Shown here: positions 12,283 through 20,750 of the stretch, one piece after another
Numbering within the stretch: position 1 is the first letter of the stretch
How the letters are laid out: each line of letters starts with the position of its first letter
Source of the DNA: a virus
Strand: one strand, 5' to 3'
Length of the DNA: 31,732 bases
IMG/VR virus record: IMGVR_UViG_3300031227_010601
Coordinates: 1-31,732 of that record
The notes under the pieces: model-generated
Seen by the model: only the letters and a program-made list of their open reading frames with translations
Told to the model about the DNA's origin: nothing
The model's database searches: none
Program-made: the position numbers and the translations under genes

Positions 12283-14240
12283 TAAAACGAATATTTAAGA
12301 GTTAAAAACCCATTGGTCCCAGCCATTACAAAATAAAGAGGTTCCCCATCATATCCCATCACAGCATTTCCAAGAATTAACTCGTTGGTTAAATTATTTA
12401 AGCTTCCTATTAATTCAAATTTTTTCCATTTGAATCCAGCATAGGTATTTAGTGTAGTTGCAGCAGGAAGAGTATGTTCATTTGAGAAGTCAATATAACT
12501 ATCTCCTCTATATTTAACATTCAAACCTATATTAAACCAATCGCTTAAATTATATTTTATGTCAGTACTAACAATAACATTTGGAGTCATAACAGGTGAA
12601 AATATTTCTCCATCTTCTTTAATTTGATTATATGAAACATTAGCAGCTAATACATACTCGAAACCATTTTGCCATTTATATCTTCCATCAAGTTCTATTC
12701 CACTCCTAAATGATTGATCTACGTTTTGGTGAAGTAAAATTCCATTAGGGCCATATTGTCCATTCAATACAATTTCATTCTTAAAACTCATATAATACGT
12801 ATTCACATTTACTTTAAGAGATTGATCATTGTACCTAAATCCTAATTCATTATCTAGAGCTTGTTCCGGAACAGTTGGATTATACATTTCTGGAATAAAA
12901 TCATCGTTCCCCATAAATAGGTCTGTTCTAGTAGGTTCTCTGTGACTCATTCCAATTCCATAGTAAATATTAGAATACGCTCCGGTCCTTATAGTGACAC
13001 CACCTGACCAATTAATAAAACTATATTTCTGTGTAGGGAAAGGTGTCTGACCATCATAAGAGAACATACTGTAACGGTACTGTACATCCCCATAAATTGA
13101 AAACCTTCCAGATGTAATTTCACCTTTAACATAAGGTGCTACTTCATTTCTATATCCAGTATTTTTATATGCTTCTTCTCCATTATATGAACCAACATGC
13201 TCTCTATAATAAGTATATGCACTAACTCCATAATTTGTATTCAACCAATTTCCAACTTTTAGATTGTAATTTAAATTTGTTCCGAATTGATTAGACCAAA
13301 GTTCAATTCTATTCATTAGATCCCCCCAATTTAAAGAAGGATCAAAATGAGCTATATCTGTATCATACCATCCATGAATTCCGGTATGATAAACTGTAGC
13401 GTGCAATCCAAATCGTTCCCAATGTAATTGGCTATGAATTTGTGAGAAATCATCAGTTTCATTCGGCTTATTAGAATTATATCTCGGATTAGAATTAATT
13501 GAATCTAGTGGTTCTCCTAACCAACCCATTCCATTTCTTTGTTTTCCAACAAAACCATAGAATTTAAAACTCTTTAATTTGGCACCATAAAATGTTGAGT
13601 ATGAATTATTAAACACATTATTTTTATATCCATTGGTATGATTAGATGAAGTGGTTATAAAAAAATTAGGGTACATTATACCACCTGATGAACCTAGCGA
13701 TCCATATGAACCAACACTTCCTTGGGCAAACAATCCAGGTTTATCTGGAAATTTTAATGAATTGAAGTTCATACTTCCACCATAAGAAGATACACCAGAT
13801 TTTGTCATTCCAGCTCCTCTAATAATTTGAATGTTATTGACCGCGCTAAGGAAATTCGGATAATTGTTATAATAAATTCCTTGATCTTCTGGTTCATTCA
13901 TTGGAACACCATTAAATGTAGAATTAATTCGTGTCTGATCAATCCCTCTCATTCTATAATAAATATAGCCATTTCCTAATCCATTATCGGAATGAGTAAC
14001 AATTGATGGTGTTTGACTAAGAAGTATTGCTGGCTCAGAAAATGGTTGCCTGGCTTGAATTACTTCATGATTTAGATTTGTAAAGGAAAATGGTGTTTCT
14101 TTTACAGCGGTGTAGGAACCAGTTACAGTGACTTCATTCACATTAATTGTGTCCTCTGTGATGTTCCCTTTTTCATAAAATGTTTGTGCGAAAACTACAC
14201 TTCCTATAAATAATAGGATTACAATAAATAAATTTTTCAT
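12282..14240 (-). CDS. TonB-dependent outer-membrane receptor
   Basis: This 652-aa protein has a cleavable signal peptide (first ~18 residues, VVFA|Q), a TonB-box-like NVNEVTVTG at ~33-41, and a plug domain to about residue 165 (MRGIDQTRINSTFNGVPMNE, then VNNIQIIRGAGM). A barrel of alternating aromatic strands follows, ending in the C-terminal Phe typical of BAM substrates (FLTLKYSF). It would sit in the host outer membrane and import a ligand with TonB energy. Finding one in a phage is unusual. It overlaps the next gene by one base within an operon next to NAD genes. The ligand is unknown; an NAD precursor is a speculation from context. Confidence 0.88.
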   Translation of the reverse strand: MKNLFIVILLFIGSVVFAQTFYEKGNITEDTINVNEVTVTGSYTAVKETPFSFTNLNHEVIQARQPFSEPAILLSQTPSIVTHSDNGLGNGYIYYRMRGIDQTRINSTFNGVPMNEPEDQGIYYNNYPNFLSAVNNIQIIRGAGMTKSGVSSYGGSMNFNSLKFPDKPGLFAQGSVGSYGSLGSSGGIMYPNFFITTSSNHTNGYKNNVFNNSYSTFYGAKLKSFKFYGFVGKQRNGMGWLGEPLDSINSNPRYNSNKPNETDDFSQIHSQLHWERFGLHATVYHTGIHGWYDTDIAHFDPSLNWGDLMNRIELWSNQFGTNLNYNLKVGNWLNTNYGVSAYTYYREHVGSYNGEEAYKNTGYRNEVAPYVKGEITSGRFSIYGDVQYRYSMFSYDGQTPFPTQKYSFINWSGGVTIRTGAYSNIYYGIGMSHREPTRTDLFMGNDDFIPEMYNPTVPEQALDNELGFRYNDQSLKVNVNTYYMSFKNEIVLNGQYGPNGILLHQNVDQSFRSGIELDGRYKWQNGFEYVLAANVSYNQIKEDGEIFSPVMTPNVIVSTDIKYNLSDWFNIGLNVKYRGDSYIDFSNEHTLPAATTLNTYAGFKWKKFELIGSLNNLTNELILGNAVMGYDGEPLYFVMAGTNGFLTLKYSF

Positions 14241-14278
14241 AAGTTTAATTACTTTTATAATTTATATTTTTATTAATG

Positions 14279-14533
14279 TTACTGTATTGTTGTAATTTTT
14301 AATTGAGGATATTCTTTTAATCTTACCTCTGTTTTTTTCCACCGGCACTTTTCAAATAATTCATCAGTACAATCTTTTACTGATTTAAATTTTTTAATTT
14401 CATCAATCCCTCCATTGTCAATACTATAATCTTCCCAGAACATTCCGACTTTATATTGAATGGCCCATTTTGATTCTGTGGTATATCCTTTTCGTACTAC
14501 ATGTTCAATTAATCTAAATTTCAGTGTTTTCAT
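14279..14533 (-). CDS. Hypothetical protein (84 aa)
   Basis: The start MKTLKFRLIEHVVRKGYTTE is preferred over an ATG 15 codons upstream because the extra residues are a low-complexity translation of overlapping DNA. The 84-aa product is a small alpha/beta protein with a WEDY motif. It overlaps the end of the MazG-NadD gene by 20 nt. Function unknown. Confidence 0.6.
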   Translation of the reverse strand: MKTLKFRLIEHVVRKGYTTESKWAIQYKVGMFWEDYSIDNGGIDEIKKFKSVKDCTDELFEKCRWKKTEVRLKEYPQLKITTIQ

Positions 14534-15413
14534 TTGTGTATAAATTATTATGTTCAATATATTCAAATACTTTATCATCCAATCCGGATGGTTTAGCTTC
14601 AGAAGAGGGAGCTAAATGTCTATCTTTTAATTCGCTCCGGATTTGAGTTGAAGAAATTTCAATAATATCATTCTCTTTATTTAAAAAGATATGAGGTTCT
14701 TTCAAATACCAATTAACATCAGGATCTCTTTCAACTCCTTTTCTTGGGATAACTACAAATCGAACCATTCTTTCAAGTTCTCTATAATTAACCCATTTGT
14801 CAAAATTATTAGCATTATCTAATCCAATTATCATTGAGAAATTGAATTTCTCATTTATTTTTTTATTAAGTTTTAACCTCTTAAAGAAATTATAGGTCTC
14901 TCCGGCTAATTTGTTTTCAATTTCGTAAGGGAAAACTTTTATTCTACTATCAACCTTGGCAGCTATTTCACACATATGCAATCTCCTATAAGCTGTTGCC
15001 ATATCTTTACCAGCCATATGATTATAAGCTGGCATTAACCACACCTCATCAAATTCTCCAGAAGTATTTAATACAAATTGGGCTGATTGAATATGTCCCT
15101 TTGTAATTGGATCAAATGCTCCTCCAAGAATGGCAACTTTAGTTTTTCTACCCAAAGACTTATATTGTAAAGTTCTGGATTTGATTTTATTAAGAGTTGC
15201 CATGATGTTTTCATCAACATCCCATCCAGATTCATTGTGAAGTTGAATTAAAGAACATATCAAATCTCCAGATTCTTCTTTGAGATTTTCAACATCTTGC
15301 CATTTCATTAACTCAAAGAATTCATTTTGAATATCTTTAAGTCTTTCTCCTAAAGGAGTGTAACCAAAATTCTCCTCGAAAACTTTTTGTACATCTTTTT
15401 GTGTTTTATTCAT
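14514..15413 (-). CDS. nadD: MazG-like pyrophosphohydrolase fused to nicotinate-nucleotide adenylyltransferase
   Basis: The 299-aa protein has two parts. Residues ~10-82 match the MazG-like fold, with E31-x-x-E34 and E47-x-x-D50 metal ligands. Residues ~92-290 are NadD: GGAFDPITKGH (97-107) and ISSTQIR near residue 253. NadD makes NaAD from NaMN and ATP and is the third step of Preiss-Handler salvage. The MazG part could hydrolyse a non-canonical nucleotide or the released NTP; this fusion is unfamiliar to me. The gene ends in TAG. The usual NadD length (~190-200 aa) is intact. Confidence 0.88.
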   Translation of the reverse strand: MNKTQKDVQKVFEENFGYTPLGERLKDIQNEFFELMKWQDVENLKEESGDLICSLIQLHNESGWDVDENIMATLNKIKSRTLQYKSLGRKTKVAILGGAFDPITKGHIQSAQFVLNTSGEFDEVWLMPAYNHMAGKDMATAYRRLHMCEIAAKVDSRIKVFPYEIENKLAGETYNFFKRLKLNKKINEKFNFSMIIGLDNANNFDKWVNYRELERMVRFVVIPRKGVERDPDVNWYLKEPHIFLNKENDIIEISSTQIRSELKDRHLAPSSEAKPSGLDDKVFEYIEHNNLYTNENTEI

Positions 15414-15495
15414 AACATTTTCTTAACATTCTCAGCGAAACCTTTTTGTTGGGCACCATAAAATAAGTACTGAACGTTTCAGTGAAAGTACTCTT

Positions 15496-15936
15496 TTATT
15501 CTTTAATATTAGATATTATTAATTCTAAACCTTCAGTTAAACCGAACTCTAAAGCTGTCTCATAGTCATCATAAACTCCCTGAGTAATATATTTACTTAA
15601 AGGATGACCTTTAACATATTCTTTTGCAGTCAATTTCATATCATAAGCATGTGAATCCCATTTTTTTACATTTGGTCTAAACCCAATAAAGACATGGATA
15701 TTATGCTCATTTCTTAGCCATCTTTGTAATCCAGTAATTGTTGGCCTATGAACCATGAAATGTTCTCCTTCTGCAATTAATCCTGACCAACTATCAGCAA
15801 TGTGTTTTGTATCATCACTACAAGTAAAGCATTCTACATCATACCCATTTGATATATTCGCATATCCTGCTTGATCAGCTTTTACTGCAGTATCAAAAGA
15901 AACTAACTTATCTTCGTATTCGTTATATTCTTTCAT
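15496..15936 (-). CDS. Conserved phage protein of unknown function (146 aa)
   Basis: A 146-aa soluble protein. The pattern 'FDTAVKADQAG', then 'RPTITGLQRWLRNEHNIHV', 'W.....Y' and 'YETALEFGLTEGLELI' is one I recognise as recurrent in Bacteroidota phages and prophages, always without an assigned function. It ends one base before the next gene's frame (shared A), so it belongs to the PncB/Pth2 operon. Confidence 0.7.
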   Translation of the reverse strand: MKEYNEYEDKLVSFDTAVKADQAGYANISNGYDVECFTCSDDTKHIADSWSGLIAEGEHFMVHRPTITGLQRWLRNEHNIHVFIGFRPNVKKWDSHAYDMKLTAKEYVKGHPLSKYITQGVYDDYETALEFGLTEGLELIISNIKE

Positions 15937-16202
15937 TATTCGAAAAATGAATTAAGTTGAACTTGCATATAATCATTAAAATCTTCAATTGTAATTTTGT
16001 CAAATTTATCACCCCAATTTTCTCTCATTGATTCTATATGATTAGCATCCAATGTGTTAATTATTCCTTTAGCGACATGTAAAACTCTACCTTTATCTTG
16101 TCTAAAATAATGTTTTTTACTATCAATAAAGCAGGCACCAATATCATCGGATTGCTTTGGTTCTTTCCATTCTTTTTCAGGCCAAATTCTTGCTATTTTC
16201 AT
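15936..16202 (-). CDS. Hypothetical protein (88 aa)
   Basis: An 88-aa soluble protein (MKIARIWPEKEWKEPKQSDD...). The central IDSKKHYFRQDKG and VAKGIINTLDANH stretches suggest mixed alpha/beta structure. It overlaps both neighbours by a single base (TAATG-type junctions) in the pncB-pth2 operon. Function unknown. Confidence 0.65.
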   Translation of the reverse strand: MKIARIWPEKEWKEPKQSDDIGACFIDSKKHYFRQDKGRVLHVAKGIINTLDANHIESMRENWGDKFDKITIEDFNDYMQVQLNSFFE

Positions 16203-16636
16203 TATAATAATTTTAAATTTCCGGTTATTCTATCAATTTCATCTGGGTACCATGGACCAATGGCAACCGCAGTAATAGTTATCTTTCCTCCAAATTCAGT
16301 TAATCCTTTATCTTCAATTAAAGAACAAGGAATACCTTTCGCTGATGCATTTTGATATGCAGTAATTAATTCAGTTAAAGTACCTTGAACCACAATTTTT
16401 ACAAAAGAATTATTGATCCATTGATATATTGGTTGATCTTCATGCAATATGATTTCTTTATGAAGAGTTTTGTAAATTCCATGTTTGTGTTCGTCCCATT
16501 CTCTTTTTCCATATTCCCCAAAAAATGAATCAAGCAAAACTGCTAATGATGCATGAGCACCTTGAGCAATCATTTTACCTTTCCTCATCTTAGGTTTAGT
16601 GTCGGTTCTGATTATTATGACTTGTTTTGGTTCCAT
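16202..16636 (-). CDS. Peptidyl-tRNA hydrolase, Pth2 family
   Basis: A 144-aa protein with Pth2 landmarks: KMRKGKMIAQGAHASLAVLL (catalytic Lys/His region), a central VKIVVQ strand, GIPCSLIEDKGLTEF and the terminal ITITAVAIGPWYPDEIDRITG. Pth2 releases tRNA from peptidyl-tRNA that has dropped off ribosomes. This is the archaeal/eukaryotic family, found in several large phages. It overlaps pncB by one base (TAATG). A second, different Pth2 gene lies at 28936-29268. Confidence 0.82.
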   Translation of the reverse strand: MEPKQVIIIRTDTKPKMRKGKMIAQGAHASLAVLLDSFFGEYGKREWDEHKHGIYKTLHKEIILHEDQPIYQWINNSFVKIVVQGTLTELITAYQNASAKGIPCSLIEDKGLTEFGGKITITAVAIGPWYPDEIDRITGNLKLL

Positions 16637-17811
16637 TATTTTATGTTCAATACGTGTTTAGCCATTTCAATTTCATCTACATTTCCAGTATATTTTCCTT
16701 TAGAATCAGAAAGTTTAATAGTATGATGCCAATCTTCTCCTTCGGGTTTAGCTTCTACCATCTTAATAACCATATTAAGTGGTTTAACACCAACATCATT
16801 AGAAAAATTTGTTCCAATACCGAATGAACATTTAATTTTACTTCGGCAATGATCTTTTATTTTAACAGCCTTTTCAGGATTCAATGAATCAGAAAATACA
16901 ATTGCTTTTGATTTTGGGTCAATTCCAAGTTTTTCATAATGAGCAATTACCTTATCAGCAAACTCAATAGGATCTCCAGAATCATGTCTTACTCCATCAT
17001 ACAATTTAGCAAATTTCTTATCGAATGATTTGAAAAATACTTCAGTTGTAAATGTATCGGATAATGCAATACCAAGATCTCCACGATAAACATCAGTCCA
17101 GTTTTCCATAGACAAATGGTTTGCCATTTTATAACCATATTTAGCTGCATGGAACATAAACCATTCGTGAGCATGGGTTCCAATAGGAGTTATATTATAT
17201 TTGTATGCAAAGTACACATTTGAAGTTCCAACAAAGTTTGAATTTCCATGTACACTATACATTTGTTCTACAAATTCATCATGGATATCAAATGATGCTC
17301 TTCTCCTTGTTGCAAAATCAGCAAAATGAATTCCATTTAATCTGAATAACATTTTTTTATCGTTATTATTCTTAGATCTTTTTTCCTTATCCCAAAACAT
17401 CTCACCAGTCATCATAAAAAACAATTCTGAAATAAGAGCCATTAAAGGAACTTCCCAAAGAATAGTCCTGTGCCAATACCCATCAATTGAAATTTTAAGG
17501 GATGTCCCTTCTTGAATAATTCCAACTTCAGAAGAATCAAATCTATATCCATAAAGAAAATCAAGATATGTTGGGTCAAGATAATAACATTTCTTACCCA
17601 TCCAAGATTTTTGATCTTTAGTTAATGCCAAAGTTTCCATCATCTTAACTTGCTTTCTAAGTTCTTCAGCAAATCCTTCAGGAAATTCAGTCTCTCCCCT
17701 ATTTATAAAAGCATATTTTACTTTTGCTCTAGGGAATTTTTTGACAACTGCTTGTTGCATTGTAAATTTATACAAGTCGTCATCTAAAATGTGGTTGATA
17801 ATTTGTTTCAT
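16636..17811 (-). CDS. pncB: Nicotinate phosphoribosyltransferase
   Basis: A 391-aa protein of the bacterial PncB length. Landmarks in order: DDDLYKFTMQQAVVKKFP at the N-terminus, YGYRF, WEVPLMALISELFF, ATRRRASFD, GTSNVYFAYKYNITPIGTHAHEW (the regulatory/phosphorylated His region), DSGDP and SFGIGTNFSND. It makes NaMN from nicotinate and PRPP with ATP. I start at MKQIINHILDDD because its ATG overlaps the upstream TAA (TAATG); an upstream ATG would add eight residues. Second step of the salvage route here, in an operon with pth2. Confidence 0.9.
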   Translation of the reverse strand: MKQIINHILDDDLYKFTMQQAVVKKFPRAKVKYAFINRGETEFPEGFAEELRKQVKMMETLALTKDQKSWMGKKCYYLDPTYLDFLYGYRFDSSEVGIIQEGTSLKISIDGYWHRTILWEVPLMALISELFFMMTGEMFWDKEKRSKNNNDKKMLFRLNGIHFADFATRRRASFDIHDEFVEQMYSVHGNSNFVGTSNVYFAYKYNITPIGTHAHEWFMFHAAKYGYKMANHLSMENWTDVYRGDLGIALSDTFTTEVFFKSFDKKFAKLYDGVRHDSGDPIEFADKVIAHYEKLGIDPKSKAIVFSDSLNPEKAVKIKDHCRSKIKCSFGIGTNFSNDVGVKPLNMVIKMVEAKPEGEDWHHTIKLSDSKGKYTGNVDEIEMAKHVLNIK

Positions 17812-18155
17812 TATTTTTTGCCTTTTAGTGTCCAATAATCTGCGCCTGACATGTTTGGTCCATCTAAACCATCATCTATTTCTACTTTAATTATCCATCC
17901 GGCATCTTCATATCGCTTTTCTAATTCATTCCTCATTAATTTGCGCCGAACTTCTTTAAGATTCAAATATATATCTTCGCCTGGCATAAATTTAAAAGAA
18001 GCAGTACCTAATTCAATTCTTATAATATCATCGTCAAAAACTCTTAGAATTTTCTCATCGATATATTTTTCAATTTTAGCTATTATTTTTAGCTCTCCAT
18101 CAGACAAAGGATCTGTCTGGATTTTCTCTTTAATTTCTTTATAATTCATCGCCAT
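17811..18155 (-). CDS. Hypothetical protein (114 aa)
   Basis: A 114-aa soluble alpha/beta protein (MAMNYKEIKEKIQTDPLSDG...; later FKFMPGEDIYLNLKEVRRKL). No catalytic motif is recognised. It overlaps its upstream neighbour by 17 nt and pncB by one base, so it is co-translated with the salvage operon. Confidence 0.65.
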   Translation of the reverse strand: MAMNYKEIKEKIQTDPLSDGELKIIAKIEKYIDEKILRVFDDDIIRIELGTASFKFMPGEDIYLNLKEVRRKLMRNELEKRYEDAGWIIKVEIDDGLDGPNMSGADYWTLKGKK

Positions 18156-18414
18156 TTTCTTTATGTTTTGTATCTGGAAAATATTTCATTGTTATAAATG
18201 TTCCAACCCCCGCTCCAATCATTGAAGAAACTAAAAGCCAGTTATTATCTACATAGCCAATTGTGATTTTTGCATATAAAACCCATGCAATCATATTCAT
18301 CATGGTAGCCATATATGCTTGATTTCTTGCAATGGATTTAATAACATATATGTAAACTATATGCCAAACAACTGTTAATCCAAATGCTATTAAATGTGGT
18401 GTAATAAATTCCAT
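18139..18414 (-). CDS. Small membrane protein (91 aa)
   Basis: Three hydrophobic helices at about residues 7-25, 36-54 and 58-76, with a charged C-terminal tail (KHKENGDEL) that should be cytoplasmic. There is one base between its start and the stop of the radical SAM gene. It is too small for a PnuC-type transporter. Function unknown. Confidence 0.68.
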   Translation of the reverse strand: MEFITPHLIAFGLTVVWHIVYIYVIKSIARNQAYMATMMNMIAWVLYAKITIGYVDNNWLLVSSMIGAGVGTFITMKYFPDTKHKENGDEL

Positions 18415-18415
18415 A

Positions 18416-19357
18416 TTAAAATATTAAAGATCCTTCATCGTCCCAAGCCCAATAGAGTTTTCCATTTTCTCTTAGAATAACATATTTCAAAGTTTCTGTT
18501 GGTTTTTCTTTTGACATACAATCATTATCAATTGCTACTGACATTCCATTGATAGAAAAAACCCAGGCTCCAAATGGAAGTTTATAACCAGCTTTTCCTT
18601 CACCGTCATTTCTCCATTCATTTCCGAATCCATCTCCATCCCAATTACCACCAATATATGAGTCTATTTGATCAATAATATGATCACCACATGCATTTGC
18701 ATCAACCCATTTAGATTCAGGATTATCTAATCCTCCACCATAAAGTTTACGAAATGTAACTTGATCAGCTCCAAGAAGTTTACATTGAGCTAGAATATCT
18801 TCGGGTGATATTGTGTCATATGCGCTTGTCATATTTAATGATAACCTAAGATTGAATCCTTGTTGTTTAATAAATTCACATAATTCATCTAATTCTACTC
18901 TGAGCGATGCAGGAGCTCCAATAATATCCCAATTATTCTTTCCATTAAAAATATCAGAAACTGAAAGGGATATTGTGTTGACACCTAACTCTTTAAGTAT
19001 TTCAACATTAGGATATGTGGTATATTCTTCTTTATTGAATGAATTTATAACAAGTTCAGATTTCATTAACATTACTCCGGAAGTTTGGAGTTCTACATTT
19101 GGGAAAGGATGTCCCTCTTTGTCAAGGACAATTCTTAATTTTCTAAGAAAGGGGATGTTTTGAAGTGCTTCACCTGTTCCGGTGATAATCATTGTACTGA
19201 CATGTTCAATAGATGCTCTTTTTATTCTTTTACGATAAGCAATCTCATCAAATTTCTTTTCATAAGGATTATCATGCATTCTAGATACACAAAACTTACA
19301 ATTGTTAACACATGCTTTAGTAGGTACAACTACTGATATACTTTGTATGAAATTCAT
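18416..19357 (-). CDS. Radical SAM protein of unknown substrate
   Basis: A 313-aa protein with the cluster motif CVNNCKFC (C16, C20, C23), a TGTGEALQN glycine motif, and a barrel continuing through LELQTSGVM-like and LSLNMTSAY strands. The C-terminal part has a beta hairpin region with a lone DNDC. It resembles small radical SAM enzymes of the QueE/PqqE type in layout but cannot be assigned. It leads the operon containing pncB and has its own GTTATATTA promoter. Confidence 0.75.
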   Translation of the reverse strand: MNFIQSISVVVPTKACVNNCKFCVSRMHDNPYEKKFDEIAYRKRIKRASIEHVSTMIITGTGEALQNIPFLRKLRIVLDKEGHPFPNVELQTSGVMLMKSELVINSFNKEEYTTYPNVEILKELGVNTISLSVSDIFNGKNNWDIIGAPASLRVELDELCEFIKQQGFNLRLSLNMTSAYDTISPEDILAQCKLLGADQVTFRKLYGGGLDNPESKWVDANACGDHIIDQIDSYIGGNWDGDGFGNEWRNDGEGKAGYKLPFGAWVFSINGMSVAIDNDCMSKEKPTETLKYVILRENGKLYWAWDDEGSLIF

Positions 19358-19391
19358 TCTGTATAGATTTAAGTATCTTTAATAACAGAAG

Positions 19392-19422
19392 TAATATAAC
19401 CAATTACTTTGGGACTAAAAAA
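19392..19422 (-). promoter_or_regulatory. GTTATATTA-family promoter
   Basis: Minus strand: TTTTTTAGTCCC, ten bases, TTGGTTATATTA, about 35 bases before the radical SAM gene. It probably drives the long operon through pncB, pth2 and nadD. Confidence 0.7.
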
Positions 19423-19429
19423 TTCTGAG

Positions 19430-19882
19430 CTATAATTTTGATATTTTTAGCTTAATTTTATCTGCTGCTTCATAATCTTCTTTAGCTAATGCAGCTTTTA
19501 ACTTTTTCTTAAGAGTATCAAGGGTTTCTTCGAATTCATGTATACCTTTTTCTCCAATATTATAGGGATCTACAAAATACGACCACCCTTCATCATAAGC
19601 ATCCAATGGTAAATTAATTGGTCCATCACTAGCGAATATCATTTTAAGAAATGCCGATCCCCCATCATTCATTCTTCCACTATCCATTTTACTAGGACGC
19701 ACCCCATCTTTTTCGACATAAACACATCCATTCGCTACGCCGAGAAAAAGAAGTGCATCTCCAATAAAATTTCTATCTACTATAGTTTCCTCTCCAAAGA
19801 CTTCGATAGGTTTAGAAGGAATGATTCTAGTAATCAAATCTCCTTTTTTAAAATCATATATTGATTGTGGTATTTGTTCCAT
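19430..19882 (-). CDS. Protein with C-terminal UVR motif (150 aa)
   Basis: Residues ~1-105 form an unfamiliar beta-rich domain that contains YDFKKGDLITRI and IGDALLFLGVANGCVYVEKDG. Residues ~112-150 match the UVR (UvrB/UvrC interaction) helical hairpin: LKKKLKAALAKEDYEAADKI. UVR motifs mediate protein-protein contacts, also in Clp adaptor-like proteins. A direct role in repair is not shown. It lies next to the HD-domain gene. Confidence 0.65.
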   Translation of the reverse strand: MEQIPQSIYDFKKGDLITRIIPSKPIEVFGEETIVDRNFIGDALLFLGVANGCVYVEKDGVRPSKMDSGRMNDGGSAFLKMIFASDGPINLPLDAYDEGWSYFVDPYNIGEKGIHEFEETLDTLKKKLKAALAKEDYEAADKIKLKISKL

Positions 19883-19890
19883 TATAAATC

Positions 19891-20409
19891 TTATTTTAAT
19901 AGATAATCAAGATGTTCCCACATTTCTTCCCATCTACCATCATATAATTCTTTTCTGAATTTTTCATATTCTTTCTTATACATAGAATACATTCTAGTTC
20001 CATGAGTTCTGGAATATTCAACATTAAAAATTCTATCACATAACTTTATAAAAGAGGCATGTTTGTATATTCTAATCCCGTAATAATATCCAGGACCTGC
20101 TCTTTCTGCTCGGTTTCTACCTTTATCATTAGTAAGCGCATATGAATATTCTGCTACTATTAAATTTGTGGCTTCCTTTACATTATTGTAAGTTACACCA
20201 GCATCTTCAATAGTGTCATGACACCAGCATCCACCATACACAGTATCTCTATCCTCTTTAGGTATAAGATAAATAAATCTTTCTGCGACTCTAGCCACAC
20301 CTATTAAGTGATACCAATATGGATGATTATCAAACATCTGTCCAGTAATTCCATGTACTTTACGTGCATAAAATTCTGCCTTATCCTTTATGTTTCTACG
20401 ATGCGGCAT
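19891..20409 (-). CDS. HD-domain hydrolase, SpoT/MESH1-like
   Basis: A 172-aa single-domain HD protein. Ligands are visible as H in YWYHLIGV, HD in CWCHDTIED and D in IKLCDRIFN, with the ED pair and the TNDKGRNRAER segment typical of (p)ppGpp hydrolases. The synthetase, TGS and ACT domains of SpoT are absent, as in MESH1. It may hydrolyse an alarmone; animal MESH1 also removes the 2'-phosphate of NADPH, so an NAD(P)-related activity is conceivable here. The substrate is inference. Confidence 0.75.
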   Translation of the reverse strand: MPHRRNIKDKAEFYARKVHGITGQMFDNHPYWYHLIGVARVAERFIYLIPKEDRDTVYGGCWCHDTIEDAGVTYNNVKEATNLIVAEYSYALTNDKGRNRAERAGPGYYYGIRIYKHASFIKLCDRIFNVEYSRTHGTRMYSMYKKEYEKFRKELYDGRWEEMWEHLDYLLK

Positions 20410-20566
20410 TTTTTATTCTATTTTTCTCTCTCACATTAGCTCTTACTTTTCCAAGAAGAGCACCAGATTTATCTATAACTTCATCGCAAACAGTTGCAAC
20501 AACATAAGCATCATGAGTATTTTTGCAATAAAGCTCAGCTAATTTTTCTATTTTTTCTCTATTCAT
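20396..20566 (-). CDS. Small hypothetical protein (56 aa)
   Basis: A 56-aa frame starting MNREKIEKLAELYCKNTHDA and containing VATVCDEVIDKSGALLGKVR. It ends in TAG 14 nt inside the HD gene, suggesting coupling. It looks like a compact helical phage protein. Function unknown. Confidence 0.6.
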   Translation of the reverse strand: MNREKIEKLAELYCKNTHDAYVVATVCDEVIDKSGALLGKVRANVREKNRIKNAAS

Positions 20567-20572
20567 TTTACA

Positions 20573-20749
20573 TTAAATTAAAATTCTAATTATATTTGCA
20601 ATTACTACAAATACTATCATCCCTAACGAACCTAATATAGGTATCAATTGTGTAGAAATATTATTATTCAATCCTATAAATACCCATAATATGTATAATA
20701 AAACAGATACAACCCATATTTTCTCTCCGTTAGTTAGTAAATTCTTCAT
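20573..20749 (-). CDS. Small two-helix membrane protein (58 aa)
   Basis: Residues ~11-27 (IWVVSVLLYILWVFIGL) and ~35-57 (LIPILGSLGMIVFVVIANII) are membrane helices. It ends six bases before the 56-aa gene and starts right after the GIY-YIG homing gene. Function unknown. Confidence 0.6.
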   Translation of the reverse strand: MKNLLTNGEKIWVVSVLLYILWVFIGLNNNISTQLIPILGSLGMIVFVVIANIIRILI

Positions 20750-20750
20750 T

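Noticed and set aside
16989-17183. Alternative-frame ORF inside pncB, and similar shadows elsewhere
   Set aside because: They lie wholly within well-supported genes in another frame and have no protein-like features.
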